DNA of 31,762 bases from JBIQLO01 sp044464175 (GCA_044464175.1 JBIQLO010000015.1:1-31762), one strand, 5' to 3'. Numbered from the stretch's first letter, positions 1-8,085 are shown. Translations and numbers: made by a program. Notes: a model not told the origin generated them from the sequence alone.

Positions 1-491
1 TGATGGAACTGGGGGCAATGGTCTGCATCCCACGCAACCCACAGTGCCTGATCTGCCCGGTTCGCGAGCATTGCCAAGCGCGCCAGAGCGGCAAACAGGA
101 GGTCATTCCGCCGGTCCAGCGCCGATCCGCCACGCCGCTGGTAAAACGATGGACATACTGCATTGAACACGAGGGAGAGTGGCTGATCGAGCAGCGTCCG
201 GCCAAGGGACGATGGGGGGGACTTTGGCAGTTCATCACCATCGATGCGCCGATGGCGCTGGAGGTGCCGGTGCGTGAAGTGCGGGTCCTGGGGAAAATTC
301 ACCACGCCTTGACGCATCGGCGGTATGAGTTTGTCGCGCATCGGTGCCGGTTGGAGGGACGGTCCCAAGAGAATCTCAAATCGGAAGCCGGGGGCAAGGT
401 TCGGCAGTGGGTATCGCTGGCGGCGTTGGACCACTATCCCCTGTCCCGGCCGCAATTGCGAATTGCGGAGTGGTTGCGCGAGGGAAAATGA
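1..491 (+). CDS. mutY: A/G-specific adenine glycosylase, C-terminal part (5' end outside window)
   Basis: MutY removes adenine mispaired with 8-oxoguanine or G during base excision repair. Only the last ~163 codons are present; the frame is already open at base 1, so the catalytic HhH-GPD half lies outside. The visible part starts with the typical MELGA stretch and then the iron-sulfur cluster ligands, four Cys spaced C-X6-C-X2-C-X5-C (C8, C15, C18, C24 counting from the Met at base 3). The rest (about residues 45-160) is the NUDIX-like C-terminal domain that recognises 8-oxoG, with a RWGGLWQF segment and a KIHHALTHRRYEF segment, both usual for this domain. The stop TGA is at 489-491. The gene appears complete at its 3' end and is followed after 49 nt by a small membrane protein on the same strand. 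Family assignment is firm; only the 5' boundary is unknown. Confidence 0.93.
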   Translation, partial: MELGAMVCIPRNPQCLICPVREHCQARQSGKQEVIPPVQRRSATPLVKRWTYCIEHEGEWLIEQRPAKGRWGGLWQFITIDAPMALEVPVREVRVLGKIHHALTHRRYEFVAHRCRLEGRSQENLKSEAGGKVRQWVSLAALDHYPLSRPQLRIAEWLREGK

Positions 492-540
492 ACAGGCCAT
501 TTTGCCTCTTTCTCCCATATATCGTATATCCCCAAGTGGC

Positions 541-837
541 ATGAAGAGCGTCGATGAAGAATCGCGGGTTGGACTGCCGCCGCCGCGGACGTGGCAGGTG
601 CTGGCGATGCTGGCAGGAGCGGCGTTGCTGGTGAGCTGGCTGGCGGCCTATGGCCTCAGCGGGGCCTTGGTAAAGGCCGAATTGCTGCCTCCCTTTACGG
701 CCGGGCGGGACCCGCGTGGGTTGTGGATGACGGAGCTGTTTCTGGGGCTGCTGGCGGCGTTCATTCTCTTGGGCGGCCTGTTTCGCTGGATCAGCCGGCG
801 GCAATTGGCGCGGATTGATCGGATGATGGAGGAATAG
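541..837 (+). CDS. small two-pass membrane protein, unknown function
   Basis: A 98-residue protein that I do not recognise. It has a polar N-terminus, a hydrophobic segment around residues 17-40 (rich in A, L, W), a connecting loop containing a GRDPRGLW stretch, a second hydrophobic segment around 66-85 and a basic tail (RWISRRQLARIDR). This predicts two membrane helices. The frame is open further upstream, but the earlier sequence overlaps mutY in another frame, so ATG 541 is chosen. No Shine-Dalgarno is visible; a TATATC hexamer at 525-530, 10 nt before the ATG, could be a -10 element for a short-leader or leaderless transcript. It is convergent with the nucleotidyltransferase gene, with only 10 nt between their stops and no obvious terminator hairpin. 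Confidence 0.6.
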   Translation: MKSVDEESRVGLPPPRTWQVLAMLAGAALLVSWLAAYGLSGALVKAELLPPFTAGRDPRGLWMTELFLGLLAAFILLGGLFRWISRRQLARIDRMMEE

Positions 838-847
838 GATGCAATCA

Positions 848-1540
848 TCACAACATGCTCCTGCGGGCTTCGATCAAGAAAGCGTTGACAGCGGCGTAGT
901 CGGGACGATCGGGGAGACTGGAGCGCGCATGGGCCTGTTCAAACTCGGCATGCAAGTTGAGACGCCATTGATCGATCTGCTTCCACGGCACGAGGCCCGC
1001 GCGAATCGCCAGCAGGCGGGAACGATCGGCCTCTTCCACACGGACGGGGACATATCTTTCACGCATGGCGATGATGCCGGACAGGAGCAGGCGGATCAGG
1101 TGCATGGCATGTTTCCATTTGATCGCGCCCCGCGTGCGGAGGTCCCGTTCCATTTTGCGGAACTGGCTCACGGCATAGCCGTTGTAGGTCTGGAACATTT
1201 CGCGGGAAAGGAATTTCTCACGCATGGCCAAAAGCTGAAGAGTCAGTGGGGTGGCATGCTCGACAATGGGGGAATAGAGCACTTCCAGGATATTGGGATT
1301 CCCCTTGAGCGCCAGGCGGAGGAACTTTTCAATCTCCCAGTAGATTTCATCGGCATCGGATCGCTCCAGACGGTCCGGAACGCCATAGATGGACCAGTGC
1401 AGTTCGGCCGGAGGCAGATAGATACCGCGTCGATCCACATCCGATTCCTCATGCTCCAGCCCATAGGCGCGGGAGCCGACGACGGCGCGGTAGATGATGT
1501 GGTCATGGAGGCTCTGATGCGCTTCGGGTAGAGGGGGCAT
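848..1540 (-). CDS. predicted minimal nucleotidyltransferase (YcgL/COG3541-like) in RNA-repair cassette
   Basis: A 230-residue protein with a DNA-polymerase-beta-type nucleotidyltransferase signature near the N-terminus: GSRAYG at 22-27 followed by S33-D34-V-D36, the two Asp expected to bind metal. The following RRGIYLPP matches the family of predicted nucleotidyltransferases often labelled YcgL. The remaining ~180 residues look helical and hold a conserved-looking KWKHAMHLIRLLLSG stretch. Substrate and activity are not known for this family. It is the last gene of the hen1-pnkp operon, 21 nt after the pnkp stop, with a good ribosome site (AAAAGGAGG) 11 nt before ATG 1538-1540. Similar predicted nucleotidyltransferases are known beside bacterial pnkp/hen1 genes elsewhere, so a role in RNA end repair is a reasonable inference, not a demonstrated function. 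Confidence 0.82.
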   Translation of the reverse strand: MPPLPEAHQSLHDHIIYRAVVGSRAYGLEHEESDVDRRGIYLPPAELHWSIYGVPDRLERSDADEIYWEIEKFLRLALKGNPNILEVLYSPIVEHATPLTLQLLAMREKFLSREMFQTYNGYAVSQFRKMERDLRTRGAIKWKHAMHLIRLLLSGIIAMRERYVPVRVEEADRSRLLAIRAGLVPWKQIDQWRLNLHAEFEQAHARSSLPDRPDYAAVNAFLIEARRSML

Positions 1541-1561
1541 AGGCTTTTTCGCCTCCTTTTT

Positions 1562-4135
1562 CTATAGCCGGGGATCCACCGGTTCGCTTTCCAGCGCCAG
1601 GACGCCAAAGACGCACTCGTGCACGCGGCGCAGGGGTTCACGACGCACGAACCGCTCCAAGGATTCGACGCCCAAGGCAAACTCGCGCAAAGCCAATCCG
1701 CGCTTTCGTCCCAGGCCGCGAAAACGCAGCCGTTCCAGGTGTTGAGCGGCAGTATATTCCGGACCATAGATGATGCGCAGATATTCGCGCCCGCGGCATT
1801 TAACCGCCGGCTGGGCCAAATCACGGGAACCGCGGGCGATGAAGTCCATCGGCTTGACCACCATACCCTCCCCGCCGCGGCTGGTCAGATCAAGCCACCA
1901 GCGTGCGCCGTCGTCCAGGCTGGCTTCATCCGTCAAATCGACGACCCGGTAGTCGGTCGAAATGAGAACCAGTCCATCGGCATCCCCCAGGCGACGGCTC
2001 CAGTCCATATGCCAGAGATGGTTTTTATCAAAATGGGCGGCGTTTTCGCTGGCCAGGATGTGAAACGGGGCGAGGCGCAAATCATCCAGCGACTGAACGG
2101 GCCAGCAGTAGTTCCGATAGGCCGCCCTGTAATGCTCAATATTGTCCTGCCGCACCTTGAAGTCCTCCCGCAGCGGCATCGGCGAATCGAGACGGCGGGC
2201 GGTCTGCTCCAGCTCGGCGACGGAGGCGGCCAACGCGGCTTGGCCAGCGGCACCCACGGCCGCATATTGGCCGCGCAGCAATTCCTGGGCTTTGGCCGAC
2301 CAGGGCATCAGTTCACAGTCGAGGCAGACCCAGTCGGTGGCAAGTTCCGCCCACAAGCCAGCACGATCGGCGGCATCCCGCACGCGGTGAAGCAGCGCCC
2401 GTTCGAGTTCCACATCCTCGAAGAAGCGCCGGCCCGTTCGGGTATAAATGATACCGATCCCATCGTCGATAATGCCGAACCGGTCATGGACGGCCCTCTC
2501 ATCGCGGCAGACCACGACGACGGCACGCGAGCCCATATGCTTTCGCTGGCAGACGGCCTGGGGAAGGCCCTGATTCCGGTAATAGGCAAAGGCCTCTTCC
2601 GGATATTCCAGGAAATCGGGTCGGGCGCTGGTTTCGCAGGGAGACATGGTGGGCGGCAGATAGATCAGCCATTTCGGGTTGGCGGCGAAACGGCTCATCA
2701 CCTCCAGCGCGGCAGCGGCGTTTTCATGTCGGATGGTGACATTGCGCAGGAGGCGGGTGTCGACCACCCGCTTGCCAAAGACATCGGAGAGATCAAGCAG
2801 ATCATCCACCGCGTGCTGGGCACTGGCGGCCATTTCCGTCTCGCCGTCCTTCAAAAACGGGCGGGCAGGCTCGGCATAGATCCGGCGGGCCAGCACGGAA
2901 ACCAATTCGCCCTCCGGATAGCGCAGGGCGGTGAGCCTGCCGCCAAAGACGCAGCCGGTGTCGATGTTGATCGTGCGGTTAAGCCATTCCGGCTGGGGAA
3001 CGGGCGTGTGGCCATAGACCACCATGGCCGAGCCTTTGTACTCGGCCGCCCAATTGTGGCGGACGGGAAGGCCAAACTCGTCCGTTTCGCCGGTTGTTTC
3101 ACCATAAAGGCAGAACTCACGAACCTTGCCGGAGCCGCGTCCCTGCATGCTCTGTTTCAGGCCGGCGTGGGCAACGACCAGACGGCCGTCGTCAAGAACG
3201 TAGTGGCTGACCAGGCTGTCGAGGAATCGGGCCACCCCCTCGCGGAATGCCTCACTTTCCTGCTCAAGCTGCTCGATCGAGCGGTCCAGCCCATGGGTGA
3301 CCTGCACATTCCGGCCCTGCAATTTCCGAAGGAGTTTGATGTCGTGATTGCCGGGCACGCACCAGGCTGCGCCATCGGCCACCATGGCCATGACCAATTT
3401 GAGGGTGTCGGAGATGCGCGGGCCGCGATCCACCAGATCGCCCAAAAACACCGCCGACCGTCCTGCGGGGGGAGAAACTGTATAGGGCAGGCCGTCCGGC
3501 CTTGAAACGCCGGCATCAATCGTATAGCCCATCTGCTGCAGCAATTCCGTCAATTCATCAAAGCATCCATGCACATCGCCAATGATGTCGAAGGGACCAT
3601 GTGCCTGTTTCCTGTTATTCCACAGAGGCTGGCGTTCTATGGCCGCCGTATCGATTTCCTCCACATCTTTGAAGGTGAAGACATGGCGGAACCCTTCCCG
3701 CTTGAGGCCGCGCAGGCCGCGGCGCATGGCGGACCGCTGGTTGCGGATCACATGAGGACCGAAGTTGCGGTCGGGGCGTATCTGGTTCCGTTCGTGGCAG
3801 ATTTTCTCGGGAATATCAAAGACGATGGCCACGGGAAGCAGGTGGTATTCTCGGGCGACTTGGACCAGCCCGCGACGGTCTTCGGGGCGCACGTTGGTGG
3901 CGTCCACCACCGTCAGCCGCCCCAGGGCCAAGCGGTGGCGGAGAATGGCATACAGCAGTTCAAATGCCTCTTTTGAAACGGCCAGATTGTTTTCATCATC
4001 GGAGACGATGCCGCGGCAGGCATCGGATGACACCACTTCGAAGGGCCCGAAATGCTTACGCGCAAAGGAAGATTTGCCGGAGCCCGAGGCGCCGATGAGG
4101 ACAACGAGTGACAATTCCGGAAGCGTGATTTTCAC
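1562..4135 (-). CDS. pnkp: bacterial polynucleotide kinase-phosphatase-ligase (RNA repair)
   Basis: Three-domain RNA-repair enzyme of 857 residues, the usual length for bacterial Pnkp. The N-terminal kinase has a P-loop GASGSGKS at 15-22 and phosphorylates 5'-OH ends. The middle metallophosphoesterase has GDVHG 186-190, GDLVDRG 232-238 and GNHD 262-265, followed by AHAGL and YGHTP, and removes 2',3'-cyclic or 3' phosphates. The C-terminal adenylyltransferase has the atypical motif I KHMGSRAV with the predicted AMP-accepting Lys at 532. Known Pnkp works with Hen1, which both activates the ligase and methylates the 3'-terminal ribose so that the repaired site resists re-cleavage. The start is GTG at 4133-4135, overlapping the hen1 stop by 4 nt (GTGA), so the two are translationally coupled. 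All catalytic motifs are present and no frame break is seen. Confidence 0.96.
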   Translation of the reverse strand: MKITLPELSLVVLIGASGSGKSSFARKHFGPFEVVSSDACRGIVSDDENNLAVSKEAFELLYAILRHRLALGRLTVVDATNVRPEDRRGLVQVAREYHLLPVAIVFDIPEKICHERNQIRPDRNFGPHVIRNQRSAMRRGLRGLKREGFRHVFTFKDVEEIDTAAIERQPLWNNRKQAHGPFDIIGDVHGCFDELTELLQQMGYTIDAGVSRPDGLPYTVSPPAGRSAVFLGDLVDRGPRISDTLKLVMAMVADGAAWCVPGNHDIKLLRKLQGRNVQVTHGLDRSIEQLEQESEAFREGVARFLDSLVSHYVLDDGRLVVAHAGLKQSMQGRGSGKVREFCLYGETTGETDEFGLPVRHNWAAEYKGSAMVVYGHTPVPQPEWLNRTINIDTGCVFGGRLTALRYPEGELVSVLARRIYAEPARPFLKDGETEMAASAQHAVDDLLDLSDVFGKRVVDTRLLRNVTIRHENAAAALEVMSRFAANPKWLIYLPPTMSPCETSARPDFLEYPEEAFAYYRNQGLPQAVCQRKHMGSRAVVVVCRDERAVHDRFGIIDDGIGIIYTRTGRRFFEDVELERALLHRVRDAADRAGLWAELATDWVCLDCELMPWSAKAQELLRGQYAAVGAAGQAALAASVAELEQTARRLDSPMPLREDFKVRQDNIEHYRAAYRNYCWPVQSLDDLRLAPFHILASENAAHFDKNHLWHMDWSRRLGDADGLVLISTDYRVVDLTDEASLDDGARWWLDLTSRGGEGMVVKPMDFIARGSRDLAQPAVKCRGREYLRIIYGPEYTAAQHLERLRFRGLGRKRGLALREFALGVESLERFVRREPLRRVHECVFGVLALESEPVDPRL

Positions 4136-5535
4136 AGTTCAAACACTCCCATCTGCGTCGGACTGCCCACCTCCGGATCGTTGTCGCCGATCGGCAGGAA
4201 ACGGACGGTATAGCCAAACCGCTCGGCCGTTTTCAAGGCCCAGTCGTGGAATTGCCCCCGTGTCCATTCAAAGCGATGATCGCGATGGCGGAATCGGCCA
4301 GCCGGAAGGGTTTCAAAGCGAACATTGTACTCCACATTGGGCGTGGTGATGACAATGGTCTTGGGGCGCGCGTATTCAAAGACCACGCGTTCCATGGCCG
4401 CGAGCCGGGGCGGGTCGAAATGTTCGATGACCTCGACGAGGCAGGCGGCGTCGAAGCCAACGAGCCGCTCATCGCGGTACATGAGCGATCCGTGCAACAG
4501 GCGAAGTCGCTCGCGCTGCCTCTCAGGCATGCGGTCCAGGTTCAGCCGGCGTTCGGCCGCTTCCAATGCTCTGAGGGAGACATCAAGACCGGCAACCAAG
4601 TCAAACTGCTTTTCTTGGAGCAGCCGGCGGGTCAGCCGGCCCTGGGCACAGCCCAGATCGAGAACGCGCCTGGCGCCGGCGGCCTTGACCGCCGCGAGGA
4701 CGGCGGCGTGACGCTGATCGTTGAGGCTCAAGGGGCGTTCAATCTCATCCTCCTGTCGGTCGTGGGCTTCCGTGTCGGCATCGGGATCGGGCAGTTCCTC
4801 GCTGGTGAGGCGGGCAAGGGCGTCGCGCGTGAGGGAGCGGCGGTGGCGGAGGTAACGGTCGGCGATGACTCCCTTTTCAGGATGTTCGCTGAGCCAGCCC
4901 TGGCCGCGTTTGAGGAGTTTTTCCACTTCATCGGCTCCAACCCAGTAATGTTTGTCGTTATCCAGCACAGGGATGAGGACATACAGGTGATTCAGCAACT
5001 CGCGCAAGAGGCGAGTGCTTCGGAGCGTGATGGTGAAATAGGGGCTCTCGCCCCAGTGGGGAAATTGCTCGTCCAGAGCGTAGCTGGTCAGTTCAAGCTG
5101 ATAACCCAGCGGCTCGAAGAGCTTGCGCAAGATGGATTCACCGCCGCTTCGGGCTGGAAGGGCTTGGATGGTCGCTTCCAGCGGAAGGGGCTGATCCACA
5201 AGGGTCGGCTTGTGCTTGCAGGCTCCGGAAAGGGCTGAGCCGTAGACCTGTGCGATCGCCACACTCAGGAAAGAGGAGGCGACGTAGGGTCGGTCGTTGA
5301 CGTACTGGTCGAGGCTGCGCCCTTCGCCGGAGGGGCCGCGCCGGTTGCGGACCAGGCCGATGGGATCGATGTCCAGAAGCAGACAGGCAGTGCAGGCATC
5401 GGACGAGGCTTCAGGATAGAAGACATGGGCCTTGCCGAAGGAAAGGTCGAACGTCTGCACCTTGTCGGGATGCTTGTGAAGGAGGAACCCGAGATCGGAG
5501 GCGGGCGGCGCGGTGTTGCGGATTTTCAGAAGCAT
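4132..5535 (-). CDS. hen1: 3'-terminal RNA ribose 2'-O-methyltransferase Hen1
   Basis: A 467-residue protein with the two-part layout of bacterial Hen1. The N-terminal ~240 residues form the Pnkp ligase-activating domain. After an acidic linker (EELPDPDADTEAHDRQEDE, about 243-261) comes the SAM-dependent methyltransferase, with motif I VLDLGCAQGRL and the metal-binding EVIEHFDPPR segment whose Glu-x-x-Glu-His pattern marks Hen1 enzymes. The C-terminus keeps TTPNVEYN, LPAGRFRHRDHRFEW and GSPTQMGVF, also typical. Hen1 methylates the 2'-OH of the 3' end at the break before ligation. Motif I reads GCAQG where GCGEG is common. ATG 5533-5535 is preceded by AAAGG about 8 nt upstream. The gene follows the delta' gene after 58 nt on the same strand and overlaps pnkp by 4 nt. 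Confidence 0.95.
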   Translation of the reverse strand: MLLKIRNTAPPASDLGFLLHKHPDKVQTFDLSFGKAHVFYPEASSDACTACLLLDIDPIGLVRNRRGPSGEGRSLDQYVNDRPYVASSFLSVAIAQVYGSALSGACKHKPTLVDQPLPLEATIQALPARSGGESILRKLFEPLGYQLELTSYALDEQFPHWGESPYFTITLRSTRLLRELLNHLYVLIPVLDNDKHYWVGADEVEKLLKRGQGWLSEHPEKGVIADRYLRHRRSLTRDALARLTSEELPDPDADTEAHDRQEDEIERPLSLNDQRHAAVLAAVKAAGARRVLDLGCAQGRLTRRLLQEKQFDLVAGLDVSLRALEAAERRLNLDRMPERQRERLRLLHGSLMYRDERLVGFDAACLVEVIEHFDPPRLAAMERVVFEYARPKTIVITTPNVEYNVRFETLPAGRFRHRDHRFEWTRGQFHDWALKTAERFGYTVRFLPIGDNDPEVGSPTQMGVFEL

Positions 5536-5593
5536 GAGCTGCCTTTCGTCGGGGCCGGCCGATTCTCACAGATTGAAGGGTGAGGGACAACCT

Positions 5594-6640
5594 TTACGCC
5601 GCCAGGGCGCGGGAGAGGGTGGCGGCCAGTTGTTGGAAGACCAGGGCGGTGTTGAGGTTGGCGTCGAGGTATTGCTCGGCGCGGGTGAGGGCGTCGATGG
5701 CGTTGCAGAGGGCGTCGAGGCGGTCGGGATCGGGGGTCTGGGAGAGAGCCTGGGCCAGGCGGCGGGCGGCGAGTTGAAGGTAGATGGCCATGGCGCGGCG
5801 GGTGTGCTGGTCCTTGCTGGAGTCCCTGTCCCGCTCCATCTGGATTTTGGCGTAGGCCTCGGCGGCGGCTTTGAACCAGTCGGGCAGTTCATCGGCGGCC
5901 TCGCGGGCGGCGGGACCGCCGGCCAGGAGGCGGTCGAGGCGGCGGATGAGGTCCAAAGCGGCATCGGCGATGCCGTCGTTGAGCCATTGGAGGGCCAGGC
6001 CGAGGGAGCCGTCGGCCAGGCCGGCGGCCAGGGGGGCGCGGCCGGGGTCGATGCCGCGCTGGATGAGCTGCTGCTCGATGAGCGGACGGTCGAGATTGGC
6101 GAAGCGGACGGTCTGGGTGCGGCTGCGGATGGTGGGCAGGAGGGATTCGGGCTGGTCGGAGAGGAGAACTATGAGCGTGCGGCCGGGGGGTTCCTCCAGG
6201 GTTTTGAGCAGCGCGTTCTGGGCGGGGGCGTTCATCAGGTCGGCCTGTTCAATGATGAAGACCTTGCCATGGTTGAGCAGGGGCTTGCGGTAGGCCGGCT
6301 CGATGAGGGCGGGGCGGATGACTTTAACGGAGAGGTCGATGGCCTTGGCCTTGGAGTTTTTATCAATGACGCGGATCAGCTCTTTTGTGATGACGTGGTA
6401 GTCGGGGTGGTTGTCGTGGGCCATGCCGCGGCAGCTTTCGCATTGGCCGCAGGGGCGGGCGTCGGCGGCGCGGGGGCAGAGAAAGGTGGCGGCCAGGGCC
6501 GCGGCGGTGGTGGCTTTACCGACGCCGGTCTTGCCGGCGAAGATCAGGCCGTGGGGAAGCCGGCCGGCGGTCAGAGCGCTGCGGAGGAAGTCAATGGCGG
6601 CGGACTGGCCGAGGATGGAGTCGAAGGTGGGCAGCGGCAT
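5594..6640 (-). CDS. holB: DNA polymerase III subunit delta' (clamp loader)
   Basis: A 348-residue AAA+ clamp-loader subunit. The sequence opens with the FDSILGQ motif, then a Walker A GKTGVGKA at 36-43 and a zinc-binding group of four Cys (C55, C64, C67, C70). Then come the FIIEQADLMN region, QNALLKTLEEPP and a sensor-like RSRTQTVRF. In clamp loaders the last motif is usually SRC; here the Cys is Thr while the Arg is kept. It could also be read as a gamma/tau-like protein, but the short length and lack of a domain III-V tail favour delta'. It is first in the leftward transcription unit that continues into hen1-pnkp. A strong promoter lies at 6920-6947, giving a ~270-nt leader. A run of 7-bp units touches the start codon and no clear Shine-Dalgarno is visible. 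Confidence 0.9.
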   Translation of the reverse strand: MPLPTFDSILGQSAAIDFLRSALTAGRLPHGLIFAGKTGVGKATTAAALAATFLCPRAADARPCGQCESCRGMAHDNHPDYHVITKELIRVIDKNSKAKAIDLSVKVIRPALIEPAYRKPLLNHGKVFIIEQADLMNAPAQNALLKTLEEPPGRTLIVLLSDQPESLLPTIRSRTQTVRFANLDRPLIEQQLIQRGIDPGRAPLAAGLADGSLGLALQWLNDGIADAALDLIRRLDRLLAGGPAAREAADELPDWFKAAAEAYAKIQMERDRDSSKDQHTRRAMAIYLQLAARRLAQALSQTPDPDRLDALCNAIDALTRAEQYLDANLNTALVFQQLAATLSRALAA

Positions 6641-6646
6641 GGTTCA

Positions 6647-6717
6647 AGGGAAGGGTAAATGGAAAAAGGGGAATGGGGAAGGGGGTAGATCGGGTTTCGG
6701 CGTTCGGGAATCGGGAT
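6647..6717. repeat. 7-bp tandem arrays upstream of holB (single-arm heptad elements)
   Basis: Two adjoining degenerate tandem arrays of period 7. From 6647 to 6688 the units are variants of GGGGAAT (GGAAAAA, GGGGAAT, GGGGAAG, GGGGTAG), the first unit lying 6 nt from the holB start codon on the minus strand. From 6690 to 6717 four units of TCGGGTT, TCGGCGT, TCGGGAA and TCGGGAT follow. No inverted partner arm is visible for either array, unlike the palindromic elements elsewhere in the window. Both arrays lie in the predicted 5' leader of holB. Confidence 0.7.
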
Positions 6718-6840
6718 TGGGTTCGGTTCGTTTCGTAATTTGTCGCAGTGGATTGAGGGGCAAAAACCGCGTTTTCAATAGCGCCAGCGGGGTATTGGGT
6801 TTGGTTCGTTTGGGTTTGGATGACATTTTGTCGTAGTTGG
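6716..6840. repeat. imperfect direct repeat in holB leader (copies 6716-6751 and 6794-6840)
   Basis: Two copies begin with the same ATTGGGTT-GGTTCGTTT core and end with a TTTGTCG-AGT-GG core. They differ by a few substitutions and about 11 extra bases in the second copy, which holds additional GTTTGG-like units. They are 42 nt apart. The region between and around them carries no plausible gene: open frames crossing it have low-complexity products that overlap holB. Confidence 0.65.
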
Positions 6841-6919
6841 GGAAGGGATGAACAGACGAAGGCACGGAGGGGAGAGGTGGAAACAGGCATGGAAAAGAGG
6901 ATGAAGTTCATAATGAGGG

Positions 6920-6947
6920 AGTATAGCAAATGTTTGGCTTTTGTCAA
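6920..6947 (-). promoter_or_regulatory. sigma70-like promoter for holB-hen1-pnkp-NTase
   Basis: On the minus strand a perfect -35 TTGACA (6942-6947) is separated by 16 nt from a -10 TATACT (6920-6925). Transcription would start near 6913 and leave a leader of about 270 nt before the holB ATG. It is the best promoter match I found in the window. Any extra promoter inside the 58-nt holB-hen1 gap is not evident. Confidence 0.75.
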
Positions 6948-7030
6948 GGAAAATCCGGGCGGGGATTGCTCGGGGGAAAAGCTTTCTTGCTGCCATCGCC
7001 GGCGTGCCGGAGGAGGGAGTGGAGGGAAGT

Positions 7031-7049
7031 GACAGGCCGAAGGCCTGTC
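7031..7049. repeat. GC-rich hairpin upstream of DUF502 gene
   Basis: A perfect 8-bp inverted repeat GACAGGCC-gaa-GGCCTGTC. No T-tract follows on either strand, so it is not a canonical terminator. It lies between the divergent holB promoter and the DUF502 start. It resembles in style the GCGGCCTC hairpin at 28767-28785, and both may be REP-like elements. Confidence 0.5.
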
Positions 7050-7113
7050 CTGCGGCCGGGCAAGGGGAGAGGGATGGCTTGCAATTGAAGGGGTTTTTGA
7101 GTCTGCTGGCGAT

Positions 7114-7920
7114 ATGGCGAGGCGATGGGGTCTTTGGTTCTGGAGAGGATCGCGGCCGCGGCGGGGGTTTGGGGAGGATTTCCGGCGGTTTTTCGCGCGG
7201 GGGCTGGAGGCGCTGCTGCCGACGCTGATCACGCTGTGGCTGGTGGTGTGGGCGTGGAATTTTCTATGGTATTACGTGGGGCGGCACCTGATCTGGGTGC
7301 TGCAGCAGACATGGGCGGGATTGGCGCAGCAGGGGTTTTTGCCGGCGCGATCAGCGGCTTACATTGAACAGTACTGGCAGGCGGATTTGACGCGGACACG
7401 GATCGTGGGGGTGCTGCTGGCGGTGCTGATGGTCTATATCGTCGGGGTCTTCGTGGGGAATTTCATCGGGCGGACGGCCTGGCGGCTGGTGGAGCGGGCG
7501 CTGGGGCGGGTGCCGCTGATCCGGGCGATTTATCCGCCGATCAAGCAGGTGACGGATTTCATTTTGTCGGACCGGAGCCGTTCGTTTGAGGGGAGCCGGG
7601 TGGTGGCGGTGCGGCCGCACGCCGACGGCATCTGGTCGATCGGGCTGGTGACGGGGCCGGGGGTGTCGGCGCTGAACGAGGCGACGGGACAGGAGATGGT
7701 GACGGTGTTCGTGCCCTCCACGCCGACGGCGTTCAGCGGGTACATGATGGTGGTGCCGCGGCGGAACGTGGTGGAGCTGCCGCTGAGCGTGGAGGAGGCG
7801 ATGCGGCTGCTGGTGAGCGGGGGCGTGATCGCGCCGGAGCGGGCGGCGGGCGCGGTGGCGGAGCGGTCGCAGGCAGGGGGTGGGGGACCAGGGCCAAGCC
7901 TGCAGGCAGGGCGTTCATGA
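7114..7920 (+). CDS. DUF502 family membrane protein
   Basis: A 268-residue integral membrane protein matching the DUF502 family. After a basic N-terminus it has a LPTLITLWLVVWAWNFLW membrane segment (about 36-53), a loop with short amphipathic stretches, and a second membrane segment VGVLLAVLMVYIVGVFVG (about 98-115). The family core follows: RVPLIRAIYPPIKQVTDF, then a soluble beta-rich domain with VFVPSTPTAFSGYMMVVPRRNV. Function is unknown. The last ~25 residues (after VIAPERAAG) are Gly/Ala-rich and probably disordered. ATG 7114 is used because the basic N-terminus directly precedes the first membrane helix, but no Shine-Dalgarno is seen. The 230 nt to hpf hold a possible -10 element but no gene. 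Confidence 0.85.
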   Translation: MARRWGLWFWRGSRPRRGFGEDFRRFFARGLEALLPTLITLWLVVWAWNFLWYYVGRHLIWVLQQTWAGLAQQGFLPARSAAYIEQYWQADLTRTRIVGVLLAVLMVYIVGVFVGNFIGRTAWRLVERALGRVPLIRAIYPPIKQVTDFILSDRSRSFEGSRVVAVRPHADGIWSIGLVTGPGVSALNEATGQEMVTVFVPSTPTAFSGYMMVVPRRNVVELPLSVEEAMRLLVSGGVIAPERAAGAVAERSQAGGGGPGPSLQAGRS

Positions 7921-8085
7921 GATCGAGGCTCTTTCGGCCATCGGAGCCCCGGCCCCACCCGCCGGGCGGGCGCTTGCCTGGGGAAAAAACGTGGAAAATT
8001 CAGGCCTTGGGGGGCGGGAGCGAGGCGCTGAACATTCAGGCTGAGTCGGCCGAATCGCGCCCTACCGTTGGGGGGTGGGTTGCTG

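Noticed and set aside
1619..3505. A 628-codon open frame on the + strand opposite pnkp
   Set aside because: Pnkp shows all kinase, phosphatase and ligase motifs; the + frame has none and is a shadow.
6591..7232. A 213-codon minus-strand frame across the holB leader
   Set aside because: It overlaps the holB start, and its product is Ser/Pro/Thr-rich translated repeat sequence.
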